Of a stretch of DNA of 42,309 nt, positions 34,501 to 42,062 are shown piece after piece. Numbering within the stretch: position 1 is the stretch's first letter; every line of letters starts with the position of its first letter. The position numbers were made by a program, and so were the translations under genes. The notes under the pieces were generated by a model. The model made no database searches. It had not been told where the DNA came from and worked only from the letters and a program-made list of their open reading frames with translations. This DNA is from Verrucomicrobiia bacterium (GTDB taxonomy: Bacteria > Verrucomicrobiota > Verrucomicrobiia > Opitutales > Opitutaceae). Location of the stretch: positions 1-42,309 of the forward strand of contig WYBX01000059.1 in the NCBI GenBank assembly GCA_011525695.1, given 5' to 3'.

Positions 34501-35270
34501 GTACGGTGACAGAGGATTTCTGGACCACGCTGCCGCTGGGGCGGGGGGTGGAATTGCTCCAGCACGACACCAATGGAGTGGCGGCCCTCAACAAGCCGGC
34601 CGGTGTCCTTTCCCACCCGAACTCCCGGGGCGAAGAGCCGCGCGCGCTGCTGCAGTCACGCTACTTCATCGAGGGCGAATACTTCGAATGGACCGACGGG
34701 GCGGCGGCCGGCACGACGCGGCGACTGTGGCTGCTCAACCGGCTCGATTCCGCCACGTCAGGGGTCATCTTGGTTGCGGCGCACGAGCGACTGGCGGAGG
34801 AGATCCGCCGCCGGTTCAAACGGAAGCAGGTCAGGAAAACCTACCATGCGCTGGTGTTCGGGGTGCCGAGGCTGTCGTCGGAGCGCTGGCAGGATCGGCT
34901 CGCGATCGAGAAGCGCGGCGGCCGAATCCGGACGACGAGCGGCGACGGGAATGTGCCGGCGGACTGCCGGATGACGCTGGTGCGGGTCCGGCGCGAGCCG
35001 CCGCGGCTGGCACTGCTGCGACTCGAGCCGACGACCGGCCGGAGCCATCAGTTGCGGGTGCAATGCGCGCGGCGCGGGCTGCCGATCGTGGGCGATCAAA
35101 CCTACGGGGATTTTGCGGCGAACCGCGAGTTCGCGAAGCAGGCGAAGACCCGCCGGCTGTGCCTGCATTCCACGGCGACGGAATTTTCGTATGCGTGGCA
35201 AGACCGGGAACACGCCTTTGCCGCGGAGGCGCCGCTGCCGCCGGAATTCGAGCGGATCCTGCAGCCCTGA
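34497..35270 (+). CDS. RluA-family pseudouridine synthase
   Basis: A pseudouridine synthase of the RluA/RluD family, 257 residues with GTG at 34497. The signatures are VAALNKPAGVLSHPNSRGEE, the catalytic Asp block RLWLLNRLDSATSGVILVAA (Asp in NRLDSATSG), LRLEPTTGRSHQLRVQCARR and PIVGDQTYGDF. No S4 RNA-binding domain is present, so it resembles stand-alone RluC- or TruC-like enzymes acting on rRNA or tRNA. The target uridine cannot be named. Its GTG overlaps the TGA of the TonB_C lipoprotein gene (again GTGA). A second GTG at 34506 is possible. The next 240 bp (35271-35510) hold no gene I can support. Confidence 0.92.
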   Translation: MSTVTEDFWTTLPLGRGVELLQHDTNGVAALNKPAGVLSHPNSRGEEPRALLQSRYFIEGEYFEWTDGAAAGTTRRLWLLNRLDSATSGVILVAAHERLAEEIRRRFKRKQVRKTYHALVFGVPRLSSERWQDRLAIEKRGGRIRTTSGDGNVPADCRMTLVRVRREPPRLALLRLEPTTGRSHQLRVQCARRGLPIVGDQTYGDFAANREFAKQAKTRRLCLHSTATEFSYAWQDREHAFAAEAPLPPEFERILQP

Positions 35271-35510
35271 CGCTGGGCTTCCCCAGAGCGCGATGCATGC
35301 CAGTGCCGCGACAATAGACTGACACTGGCGACAGGCGACGGCGGGGGCATCACCATCCCAGGTTGGAAAAAGGCCCCATCAACCAACGCCGAGGCGTCGG
35401 TCTAATGTTCACGAGGCGGGGGGAATCGGCACAGGCAGTGTCCTTTGCCGAGGGCATCTCCGGCAGCCCAGATCCCCGGCTCAATTGTAAACCATCAACC
35501 CAACGACATC

Positions 35511-36704
35511 ATGAGAGATTCGATTCAAACTTCGGTCCGACGCGCGGTCCTCGCGGGGATCCTGCTCGGCTTTTGCGCCACGGCTCCAGCGCAGGTCAAC
35601 GAGGACGAGTGGTATGATCCCACCGACTGGTTCGACGGCAACAATTTGGAATACGACGACACCTATGACGGTATCTACGACTACGACTATGATTACGACT
35701 ACGATGCCGCCTGGGATGGATACGGCACGTGGGGGACGGACGTCTGGGATGACGATTATTATGACGAGGATTACTGGGACAATTACGACTGGGATCTCAC
35801 GTCGAGTTCCGTAGCCGCGTCCAGCACGCCCAATTCCTCGACTTCGGGTTCCTCTGCCAGCAGCTCCAGTGATTCACAATCAAGCTCCAATGCCGGCAGC
35901 AATTCCAGCAGCGGGGAATCGGAAGCTGCTTCCGCCAACCAGGATGCGGTGCTCTATAGTTACGTGCTTTATGTCGAGCCGGAGCAGGGAAAACAGGGCA
36001 AGTCCTCCGAGCAGCAGGCGGGAAAGGCAGGCAAGTCCAAGACTGACAGCCAGCAGCTCGCACGGCTGAGCGGTACGATCGAGGGTCTGCGAACCATGGA
36101 TCTGCAGCGGCGCAGCGGTGCCACCGGCAAACACACCATCGCCAAGATCAAGCTGGAGAACGGCAAGTCGACGATTGTGAGCCTCGGCCGGAATTCCCAG
36201 CTGGACGACCTGCAGCTGAAGGAAGGAGACAAGATCGAAGCGATCGGAGGGCAGGGAAGGATTGACGGAGAGACCGTCTTCGTGGCCCACCGGCTCAAGG
36301 CTCACGGACAAACGATTGCAGCGAATCCGGCAATTCGTCTGAACCAGGAACAACTGGCCGGGACGAGCGGGCAGCGCGGTCAGGAGGAGCAGAGCGGCGC
36401 GGGCGCGATGACCGGAGCGAGCGGTGCTCAGAATCAAACGACGCTCCAGGGAGAGGTCGCCAGCGTGAACCGCGCAAGCGCGGGGCAGGCGGAAAATCAG
36501 CATACGCTGATCGATCTCAAACTGGAGAATGGAAGGAGTTCCACGGTGGATCTCGGTCCGGCCGCATCACTCGAGAAGATTGGGCTCGAGCAGGGGGACC
36601 AAATCACCGTGCGCGGTCACAGCAGCGAGGTGGACGGTCGCCCGGTGCTGGTCGCCGATCTGCTGAAGATCGATGGTGAAAAAGTCTCCTCGGTCTCGCG
36701 CTGA
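35511..36704 (+). CDS. Exported Asp/Tyr-rich protein with serine linker and two OB-like repeats
   Basis: A 397-residue protein of a kind I do not recognise. Residues 1-28 (MRDSIQTSVRRAVLAGILLG...TAPAQ) are a signal peptide. Residues 29-96 are extremely rich in Asp, Tyr and Trp (GIYDYDYDYDYDAAWDG, WDDDYYDEDYWDNYDWDL). Residues about 97-145 are a serine-rich low-complexity linker. Two copies of a 62-residue domain follow at 208-269 and 331-392. They align without gaps at about 25 of 62 identical positions and share the core KLENG...VSLG/VDLG, LxxGDxI, DGxxVxVAxxLK. This beta-rich pattern recalls small OB-like barrels (bacterial OB-fold/BOF type), which is only an impression. The acidic block could bind cations or a mineral/cell-surface partner. 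It starts at ATG 35511, because the signal peptide begins there, and ends before a strong terminator. Confidence 0.85.
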   Translation: MRDSIQTSVRRAVLAGILLGFCATAPAQVNEDEWYDPTDWFDGNNLEYDDTYDGIYDYDYDYDYDAAWDGYGTWGTDVWDDDYYDEDYWDNYDWDLTSSSVAASSTPNSSTSGSSASSSSDSQSSSNAGSNSSSGESEAASANQDAVLYSYVLYVEPEQGKQGKSSEQQAGKAGKSKTDSQQLARLSGTIEGLRTMDLQRRSGATGKHTIAKIKLENGKSTIVSLGRNSQLDDLQLKEGDKIEAIGGQGRIDGETVFVAHRLKAHGQTIAANPAIRLNQEQLAGTSGQRGQEEQSGAGAMTGASGAQNQTTLQGEVASVNRASAGQAENQHTLIDLKLENGRSSTVDLGPAASLEKIGLEQGDQITVRGHSSEVDGRPVLVADLLKIDGEKVSSVSR

Positions 36705-36738
36705 GAGAATCCGTTCTGTCTCCAATCAGGGTTAAATT

Positions 36739-36769
36739 AAACCCCGGCCGGATTCCGGCCGGGGTTTTT
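36739..36769 (+). terminator. Strong rho-independent terminator
   Basis: AACCCCGGCCGG-ATT-CCGGCCGGGGTT is a perfect GC-rich stem of about 12 bp followed by TTTTT. It lies 36 bp after the stop of the Asp/Tyr-rich protein gene and closes that transcript. The poly-A on the 5' side gives weak bidirectional potential. Confidence 0.92.
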
Positions 36770-36894
36770 CACGTTTGCCGGGTGGTGGCAGCATAACCTC
36801 CGGCCGATCCTGTTTCCGGCAAATCACTTCCCCCGTCCCCGAGAATCTGCTGTGCAATCGGCGGACGAGTTCATAACGTCCTCGGCTTTTCGTC

Positions 36895-37938
36895 ATGATT
36901 CTGCCCAAGGAAGCACGTCTTTCACCCGACAAAGTCGCCGAGATCACCCGGATCGTCGAGGAATTCGGCTGCAAGGTTCAGCCGATTATCGGCGCGGTGC
37001 GGACCATCTATGCCATCGTCGGGGACGAGCGGGACGAGTTGATGATCAACCGGCTGGAAGGACTGCCGTACATCGATCGCATCGATCGGATCCAGTCGCC
37101 GTTCAAGCTGATGGATCGGCGTTCGGATCTGGCGAGCCACCGGATTGCGATTGGCGGCGTCACGCTGGGCGAGGAGCTCTTTGTGATCGCCGGGCCCTGC
37201 ACGATCGACCCGAAGAATCCCAATTACTTTTACGAGACGGCGGCGGCGGTGAAGGAGGCGGGCGCCCACATGATCCGGGGCGGGGTCTGGAAGCCGCGCA
37301 CGAATCCGTACTCCTTCCAGGGAGACGCGAAGTCGCTCGACATCCTGATGGAGGGTTCGCGTCGCACCGGATTGCCGGTCGACACGGAGGTGATGGAGGT
37401 GAGCCAGATCAAGCTGGCACTGGATGCCGGGGTGACCTGCCTGCAGGTCGGGGCGAGGAACGCCCTGAACTACTCGCTGCTGCGGGCCATCGGCCGCGCC
37501 ATCGCGGATCGCGACACGGTCGTCCTGCTGAAGCGCGGGCTGCACATGGGGCCGATCAGCGAATTCATCTCGGCGGCCGAGTACATCGTGGCCTTCGGCA
37601 ACCCAAACGTCATCCTCTGTCCGCGCGGCACCGCGCCCACGTTGGACGGCTATCGCAGTCATCCTGACGAGAGCATCACGCCGCTGCTGAAGGAAAAGAC
37701 CTGGGCGCCGGTTGTCATCGATCCCTCGCATTCCGTCGGGAAGGCCGCCTTTGTGCCCGCCTGTGCCCTGGCGGCGGTCGCGTATGGCGCCGATGGACTG
37801 TGCATCGAGAGTCATGTCAGCCCGAACAGCGGCATCGGCGACGATCCGAAGCAGTCGCTGACGCCGGAGGTATTGGCGGACACCATCGCCCAGGCGAAGC
37901 AGGTTTGGGCGCTGCGCCGGCAGGTGAAGGTGGGTTGA
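36895..37938 (+). CDS. aroF: 3-deoxy-7-phosphoheptulonate (DAHP) synthase, type I-beta
   Basis: DAHP synthase joins phosphoenolpyruvate and erythrose-4-phosphate in the first step of the shikimate pathway. The 347-residue product carries the N-terminal ferredoxin-like (FGF/ACT-like) regulatory part, residues about 1-70, that marks the I-beta subfamily. It is followed by the barrel with LFVIAGPCTIDPKNPNY, MIRGGVWKPRTNPYSFQGDA, CLQVGARNALNYSLLRAIGR, VVLLKRGLHMG, VVIDPSHSVGK and LCIESHVSPNSGIGDDPKQS. The metal and PEP ligands (Cys, His, Glu, Asp) are in place. Which aromatic amino acid inhibits it cannot be told. The 190 bp upstream hold only the preceding terminator. No attenuator was seen. The symbol aroF is by function only. 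Confidence 0.95.
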   Translation: MILPKEARLSPDKVAEITRIVEEFGCKVQPIIGAVRTIYAIVGDERDELMINRLEGLPYIDRIDRIQSPFKLMDRRSDLASHRIAIGGVTLGEELFVIAGPCTIDPKNPNYFYETAAAVKEAGAHMIRGGVWKPRTNPYSFQGDAKSLDILMEGSRRTGLPVDTEVMEVSQIKLALDAGVTCLQVGARNALNYSLLRAIGRAIADRDTVVLLKRGLHMGPISEFISAAEYIVAFGNPNVILCPRGTAPTLDGYRSHPDESITPLLKEKTWAPVVIDPSHSVGKAAFVPACALAAVAYGADGLCIESHVSPNSGIGDDPKQSLTPEVLADTIAQAKQVWALRRQVKVG

Positions 37939-37958
37939 GAGCCGAGGAAGGGTTTAGA

Positions 37959-37993
37959 TTGAAAACGAGTCCGTAGTGGCCAATTGTGGCCAC
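37959..37993 (+). promoter_or_regulatory. Putative operator/promoter of the first toxin-antitoxin module
   Basis: GTGGCC-AATTGT-GGCCAC (37976-37993) is a perfect inverted repeat directly before the antitoxin ATG. TTGAAA lies at 37959-37964, with a 17-base spacer to AATTGT (37982-37987, a weak -10). The inverted repeat covers the -10 and start region, as expected for a site at which a Phd/YefM antitoxin would repress its own operon. This is inferred from position only. Confidence 0.5.
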
Positions 37994-38311
37994 ATGACGA
38001 AGAAGAGGTCGGAAGCAGATATCCCGAAGAGTCTTACGTCCTGGATGTTGCAGGAATCTCAAGCAGCGTATGCGGAGCCGCTGGAGGTGAGTGTGCGGGT
38101 CGCAAAGGACCAGCTTTCGGCTTTGTTGGAGCGGGCGGCCCAGGGCCGGAACATTATCATCACCAGCGACGGAAAGCCGAAGGCCATGCTGGTCCGTTAC
38201 CGGCCCGTGATTCGGGGGCTCCCGGCCAGGTCGCTGCGCGAACTGCGCCGCACCATGCCGCTCACGCCGGACTCGACGGCCCTGGTTCGCGAGGAGCGCG
38301 ACGCCGGGTGA
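37994..38311 (+). CDS. Phd/YefM-type antitoxin
   Basis: A 105-residue antitoxin paired with the PIN toxin 10 bases downstream. The Phd/YefM core is VSVRVAKDQLSALLERAAQG followed by RNIIITSDGKPKAMLVRYRP, the usual fold: a strand, the helix ending in LLERAAQG, then the ...G-K-P-x-A-x-L strand that binds DNA as a dimer. The C-terminal tail (RSLRELRRTMPL) should bind and block the toxin. An in-frame GTG at 37976 would start inside the inverted-repeat operator, so ATG 37994 is preferred. The N-terminal 20 residues are longer than in typical family members. Confidence 0.85.
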   Translation: MTKKRSEADIPKSLTSWMLQESQAAYAEPLEVSVRVAKDQLSALLERAAQGRNIIITSDGKPKAMLVRYRPVIRGLPARSLRELRRTMPLTPDSTALVREERDAG

Positions 38312-38321
38312 CGAATCTCCG

Positions 38322-38741
38322 ATGTACCTCGACACCTCGGTCCTGGTTAAGCGTTATGTTGCCGAGCCGGATTCAGATGCGGTCGATGATGTCGTCGAGG
38401 GCTTCACGTTGGTGAGTTCGGAGCTTGCGGTGACGGAATTGTGGTCGGCGCTGCTCGCGAAGGAGCGGAATCACGGATTAATGACGGCGGCACGCGAACT
38501 CGCGTGGAATGCGTTCCTGACGGAGATCGACGAGGGTGTACTTCGACTCATTCCGCTCGATGGCGTGATGCTCCGCGAAGCCAACGGAATGATGCTGCGC
38601 GTGCACCCGCAGGTGCCGCTGCGCACCCTCGATGCGCTTCATCTGGCAACGTACGCATCGGTTATCACGGGACCCCTGTTTACCAAGGATGCGCGGCTGC
38701 TGGCCGCCGCGAAGTTGCTGGGCTTCGCGGTCGTGGAATAG
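38322..38741 (+). CDS. vapC: PIN-domain toxin (VapC family)
   Basis: A 139-residue PIN-domain ribonuclease toxin. It starts MYLDTSVLVKRYVAEPDSD, carrying the first acidic residue (Asp4). The second is in SSELAVTELWSALL (Glu39) and the third and fourth in RTLDALHLATYASV (Asp104) and FTKDARLLAAAKLLGF (Asp123), a complete PIN set. VapC toxins cleave specific RNAs, often initiator tRNA or the ribosomal sarcin-ricin loop. The target here is unknown. It is coupled to the upstream antitoxin. Downstream, a nonamer repeat and a short direct repeat of its own 3' coding sequence occur. Confidence 0.92.
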   Translation: MYLDTSVLVKRYVAEPDSDAVDDVVEGFTLVSSELAVTELWSALLAKERNHGLMTAARELAWNAFLTEIDEGVLRLIPLDGVMLREANGMMLRVHPQVPLRTLDALHLATYASVITGPLFTKDARLLAAAKLLGFAVVE

Positions 38742-38781
38742 CGCCATCGGCCGCAACCGAAGAAGAGGGGATTTTTTACCC

Positions 38782-38817
38782 GGAGGACACCGAGGAAACG
38801 GAGGGCACGGAGGACCA
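38782..38817. repeat. Nonanucleotide repeat (4 units) and partial copy of PIN gene end
   Basis: CGGAGGACA CCGAGGAAA CGGAGGGCA CGGAGGACC: four 9-bp units, a repeat type widespread in environmental bacterial genomes. Directly after it, CGGCTGCTGGCCGCCGCGA (about 38820-38838) repeats 19 bases of the vapC 3' end (38694-38712). It may be debris of a second PIN gene. The stretch 38742-38884 has no other feature. Confidence 0.65.
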
Positions 38818-38884
38818 GCGGCTGCTGGCCGCCGCGAGAGATGGCTGGGTCTCCCGGTGGTCGATTAGGGTCGTGCGATCCAAG

Positions 38885-39298
38885 TTAACGCGCCGCATCC
38901 GAAGGGGCGGCTCCGCCGTTCTTGCGCCGATCGCGGCGGAAACTGAACGTTATTCCCGTCCCTGGCGGGACTGCGTCGCGAACGCTGACTCCTTCAAGAA
39001 CATCAACCTTCCTTCCGCGCACAGGGATCTGCGAACCATCTTTGTCGAATAGCGCGATTGAAAAGCCCTGTAGCTCCCCGCCTGAGTCGAACGAAAGTGG
39101 CACGTCGGTGCCGTTGCTGAGCCGGCAGGTTATCTCAAAATCCTCCCATGTTGGCACACTTCGGTCAAAAACGACCTCAACCCTAATACGATCGTGTGCA
39201 GCGACAGCGAGTGTCTCTCCAGGTCGCGAAATGCCCGGAAATGGGAGGGGCGCGAAAACCGATGAGTACGGACCGAGTCCGACGGAGTTCGCGGGCAC
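38885..39298 (-). CDS. Hypothetical protein, lower GC, possibly truncated
   Basis: An open minus-strand frame that I consider real, though not certain. It reads AAHDRIRVEVVFDRSVPTWE, DFEITCRLSNGTDVPLSFDS, GGELQGFSIALFDKDGSQIP and VRGRKVDVLEGVSVRDAVPP, a sensible beta-sandwich-like composition. It recalls small exported domains with a 'P-L-x-F' and 'I-P-V-x-G' pattern, but I cannot name a family. The base composition is lower in GC than its neighbours. GTG 39298 (VPANSVGL) is a guess. The frame stays open to 39466 but would then overlap the start of the divergent hydrolase gene. No signal peptide is visible from this start, so the 5' end may be missing. It is convergent with vapC. Confidence 0.4.
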   Translation of the reverse strand: MPANSVGLGPYSSVFAPLPFPGISRPGETLAVAAHDRIRVEVVFDRSVPTWEDFEITCRLSNGTDVPLSFDSGGELQGFSIALFDKDGSQIPVRGRKVDVLEGVSVRDAVPPGTGITFSFRRDRRKNGGAAPSDAAR

Positions 39299-39446
39299 GG
39301 TTCCGCACCTTACATGCCCGGCGAAGAAACCGACCGGTGGGACGCAATCCGCCGCGAACCCGCGCGAGGGCTTGAGCGAGCCGCTCCGTCGCGCCTCAAT
39401 CGCCGGCACGGCCACGGCATCATTTCCGGTGCCAGCCCTTCCCACC

Positions 39447-40904
39447 ATGGCCAAGAAGCTCCTCATCCTCCACGGCTACTCCGACGGCGCGACCAGTTTC
39501 ACCGGGCTGCGCGACTTCTTTCAGGCAAACGGTTACACGCGCGAGAATGTCTTCCTGCTGAACTACGCGAGCATGGACGACCAGGCGCAGTTCTCGGATT
39601 TCGCGGACAAGCTGGACGAGGACTACGACAAGCAATTCCGGGATGAGCGCGTCGATGTCGCCTGCCACAGCACCGGGGCGCTGGTGGTCCGGCTCTGGCT
39701 CGATCTCCACTACCGGCGCCAGCGGGCCGACGGAAAGACCAAGCCGCGCTCGCCGGTCGAGCACCTGCTGATGTTCGCGCCGGCGAACTTCGGCTCGGAC
39801 CTGGCGGAAATGGGCCAGTCGTTCCTCGGCAAGTTCCGCTCCACCTTCTTCAATGCCAACCGCAAGCCCGGCGATTTTCTCGAGTCGGGCAAGTATGTGT
39901 TGCAGGGGCTGGAGCCGGCCAGCCCGCTCCAGTGGTCGCTTTCCAGCCGCGATCTCCACGGTGAAGGCTTTTTCAATCCGGAACTTGGCGACGCGAACGT
40001 CTGCTACCCCTTTGTCTTCGCCGCGGGCCGCGCCTACGGCGGACTGCAGGCGAGGATCATCAAGGATCGAAAAAAACCGGGCACCGACGGAACCGTCCGG
40101 ATTTGCGGCACCTCGCTGAACACCCGGAAATGCGTGGTGGATTTCTGCCACCGCGAGGTGAATCCGCGCTGGGTGGAGGAGCGAAAGTTCGGCAACATGG
40201 CCTTGGCGATCTTCGGCGAGTTCAACCACGGCAGCATCATCGATCATTCAGACGCCTTCGCCCGCGGCCCGGGCAAGTGGGCCCTCGAGGCGCTCGCGAT
40301 CAACTCGATCAAGGGGTACGACAAATTCGCCGAACGCTGCGATGGCTTCACGCGCCGGACCTACCGCGGCGATCCCTACCAGCAGTTCTTCTTCTGCGTG
40401 CGCGACGACGTCGGACTGCCCGTGCGCGACTTCTACATCGATTTCCATGCCCAGCTGCCCGACGGGAGCGTCCACCAGCAGCTCACGCTCGAGTTCGATC
40501 GCTCGTTCGAGACGGAGTTCTACCGGCATTCCGCGGAGCCCTCGTGTCGCGCGCTGCTGCTGAATCTGCACCGCCTGCGCGATTATTTCCGCCGGCTGAA
40601 GGCCGCCGGCGCGCGCCTGGTCTTCGACGTTTTCGCCACCTCGCCGGTCAAGGAGATCCGCTACCTCCCCGCCTACGCGGTGGTGTTCGACGAAACGAGC
40701 GCGAAGGACGAGCCGGATTTCCTCTTCGAGAATACGACTACGCTCGTCGAGGTCGTCCTGAACCGTGTCGCGACGGATCAGGTGCTGCACCTGGTGAATT
40801 TCGATCTGCAACGGATCACGCTTCCGCCGACCGAAGCCTCGACCTCCACTACCGGCCGTGCACGCCTGATCGGCCCGAAACCGGGCGCGAGTCGCAAGCC
40901 GTGA
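39447..40904 (+). CDS. Alpha/beta hydrolase (lipase/acyltransferase-like)
   Basis: A 485-residue cytoplasmic-looking hydrolase with no signal peptide. It opens KLLILHGYSDGATSFTGLRD (oxyanion loop His-Gly) and has the nucleophile elbow VDVACHSTGALVVRLWLDLH (Ser in C-H-S-T-G, a variant of G-x-S-x-G). MFAPANFGSDLAEMGQSFLG is the lipase-like continuation. A His candidate is in FGEFNHGSIIDHSDAF. The last 180 residues form an extra domain (CVRDDVGLPVRDFYIDFHAQ, LVEVVLNRVATDQVLHLVNF) that I do not recognise. The fold suggests a phospholipase or esterase. The frame is open upstream to 38922, but MAKKLLILHG at 39447 is the natural start. It lies between TA modules in the accessory end of the window. 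Confidence 0.8.
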   Translation: MAKKLLILHGYSDGATSFTGLRDFFQANGYTRENVFLLNYASMDDQAQFSDFADKLDEDYDKQFRDERVDVACHSTGALVVRLWLDLHYRRQRADGKTKPRSPVEHLLMFAPANFGSDLAEMGQSFLGKFRSTFFNANRKPGDFLESGKYVLQGLEPASPLQWSLSSRDLHGEGFFNPELGDANVCYPFVFAAGRAYGGLQARIIKDRKKPGTDGTVRICGTSLNTRKCVVDFCHREVNPRWVEERKFGNMALAIFGEFNHGSIIDHSDAFARGPGKWALEALAINSIKGYDKFAERCDGFTRRTYRGDPYQQFFFCVRDDVGLPVRDFYIDFHAQLPDGSVHQQLTLEFDRSFETEFYRHSAEPSCRALLLNLHRLRDYFRRLKAAGARLVFDVFATSPVKEIRYLPAYAVVFDETSAKDEPDFLFENTTTLVEVVLNRVATDQVLHLVNFDLQRITLPPTEASTSTTGRARLIGPKPGASRKP

Positions 40905-40975
40905 ACAATCCAAAAAGGCAACGCGGATGGTCCGGAGATTGGCGTGTCGGCGGCTCTTTCTGGGCCTCTTGAGGC

Positions 40976-41091
40976 TTCATTCGCGGGCAACCTCGGCGAT
41001 CCGGGCCAGGCCGCCAATCCATCAACCGCGGCTTTCGGCCGCCGCATCCCCTTGATTTATCCAGGCGAGCGAATTGCTACGGCGCATCTAG
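40976..41091. repeat. Left copy of ~120-bp direct repeat
   Basis: TTCATTCGCGGG at the left through CCAGGCGAGCGAATTGCTAC to CTAG at the right. It repeats at 42063-42186 in the same orientation with a few substitutions and a small insertion. Its last CTAG (41088-41091) includes the TAG stop of the VapC gene on the minus strand. The rest of 40905-40975 shows nothing else. Confidence 0.85.
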
Positions 41092-41474
41092 GCCCATGCC
41101 TGCGCATTCAACGCCGGCACCCGTCGAAACTCCTGGAGGTTCGATGTGAGGAGGGTGGCTCCAGCACTCCGCGCGTGCGCGGCGATCATGAGATCCATCG
41201 GTCCGATCGGCGTGCCCGCCTTTTCGAGCTGCGCCCGAATTTCCCCGTAAGCTTCGCTCGCGGACGCATCAAACGGTACAATTGGAAACAGCCCCAAAAA
41301 CGCCTCGAGCTTCGTCCGCGCCGCCACGGGATCAGCCGATTTGCCGACTCCGGTCCACAACTCCGCCGCGACGACCGCCGAAAGTTGGCACTGGTTGAAG
41401 GGCGGCAATTTGCCGCTCTTGCTCTTCCCGCGCAACAGATCGATGCAGACGTTGGTGTCGAGGTGCCAGGCCAC
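41088..41474 (-). CDS. vapC: PIN-domain toxin VapC (second module)
   Basis: A 128-residue PIN ribonuclease. It has Asp6 (AWHLDTNVCIDLLRGKS), the Glu in LSAVVAAELWTGVGKSADP and the Asp pair in GTPIGPMDLMIAAHARSAGA and TLLTSNLQEFRRV (the last acidic position is Asn-like in TSNLQEF, as in many active VapCs). It is a complete toxin. It starts 3 bases after the antitoxin stop, as in normal vapBC operons. Its stop codon lies in the CTAG that ends the left 120-bp repeat, so the gene's end coincides with the repeat border. Confidence 0.92.
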   Translation of the reverse strand: MAWHLDTNVCIDLLRGKSKSGKLPPFNQCQLSAVVAAELWTGVGKSADPVAARTKLEAFLGLFPIVPFDASASEAYGEIRAQLEKAGTPIGPMDLMIAAHARSAGATLLTSNLQEFRRVPALNAQAWA

Positions 41475-41477
41475 GGG

Positions 41478-41717
41478 TCAGAACTTCAAATCGCGGTCCT
41501 GCGCCCCGGGCTGCTCGCGACCCGGGAAACTCCCGTCAAACGTGGTCATGAAGCGCGCCACGTCGCCCAACGTGCGCAGCTTCCGCCGCGGCACCGGCCG
41601 CAGGACGACTTCCTCGCCGCGTTTTTCCACGACGACCTCGCTCCCCGGAAAACGGAACGCCTTCGGCAACCGCACCGCCTGGCTGCCGCCGTGTTTGAAG
41701 AGTTTGGCCGTCGTCAT
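41478..41717 (-). CDS. vapB: VapB antitoxin (AbrB/SpoVT fold)
   Basis: A 79-residue antitoxin with the swapped-hairpin AbrB/MazE/SpoVT DNA-binding fold: TTAKLFKHGGSQAVRLPKAF then EVVVEKRGEEVVLRPV. The C-terminal part (LGDVARFMTTFDGSF and the tail) should neutralise the VapC toxin. It starts at ATG 41717, because the alternative at 41741 adds eight residues with no family match. The minus-strand TTGACA at 41754-41749 is a good -35, but no clear -10 was found. The 3-base gap to vapC shows translational coupling. Confidence 0.9.
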   Translation of the reverse strand: MTTAKLFKHGGSQAVRLPKAFRFPGSEVVVEKRGEEVVLRPVPRRKLRTLGDVARFMTTFDGSFPGREQPGAQDRDLKF

Positions 41718-41960
41718 AGCTACAAACCGGTATCTACTCACTGGGCCATGTCAACCCGGCCCCGACGCTCGGGCGCGGTCGGCGGGCAGGCAGAAGGAGT
41801 CACAAGCTCCGGGTATGTATGGGAGGACCGCTCCTAACAGCACTTGGCGTTCAATCCCGACGGCCAAGAGCCCATTGAGCACAGCCTCGTGTTCAACATC
41901 GTGCCAATGGGCAGCGTGTGGACGTTCGGCCGAGGTTTTGGAAAAGAAATCAACAGGCCA

Positions 41961-42004
41961 ATCTGCGAACCAATCAGGGGCAGGTGCTTGATTGGTTCGC
42001 AGAT
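41961..42004. repeat. Perfect 16-bp stem hairpin
   Basis: ATCTGCGAACCAATCA (41961-41976) and TGATTGGTTCGCAGAT (41989-42004) are perfect inverted repeats with a 12-base loop. It lies in the gap between vapB and the right-hand direct repeat. No T-run follows. The rest of 41742-42062 contains open frames in several phases, none with convincing protein character. Confidence 0.8.
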
Positions 42005-42062
42005 GGCTCGGAAGATTACTTTTCACCACGACTGGGTTTTCCTGGATTTGCGGGAATTCGCG

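Noticed and set aside
41751..42029. A 92-codon minus-strand frame (and overlapping plus-strand frames) beyond vapB
   Set aside because: It runs through the 16-bp hairpin and shows no family motif. Plus-strand alternatives are equally open, so none can be supported.
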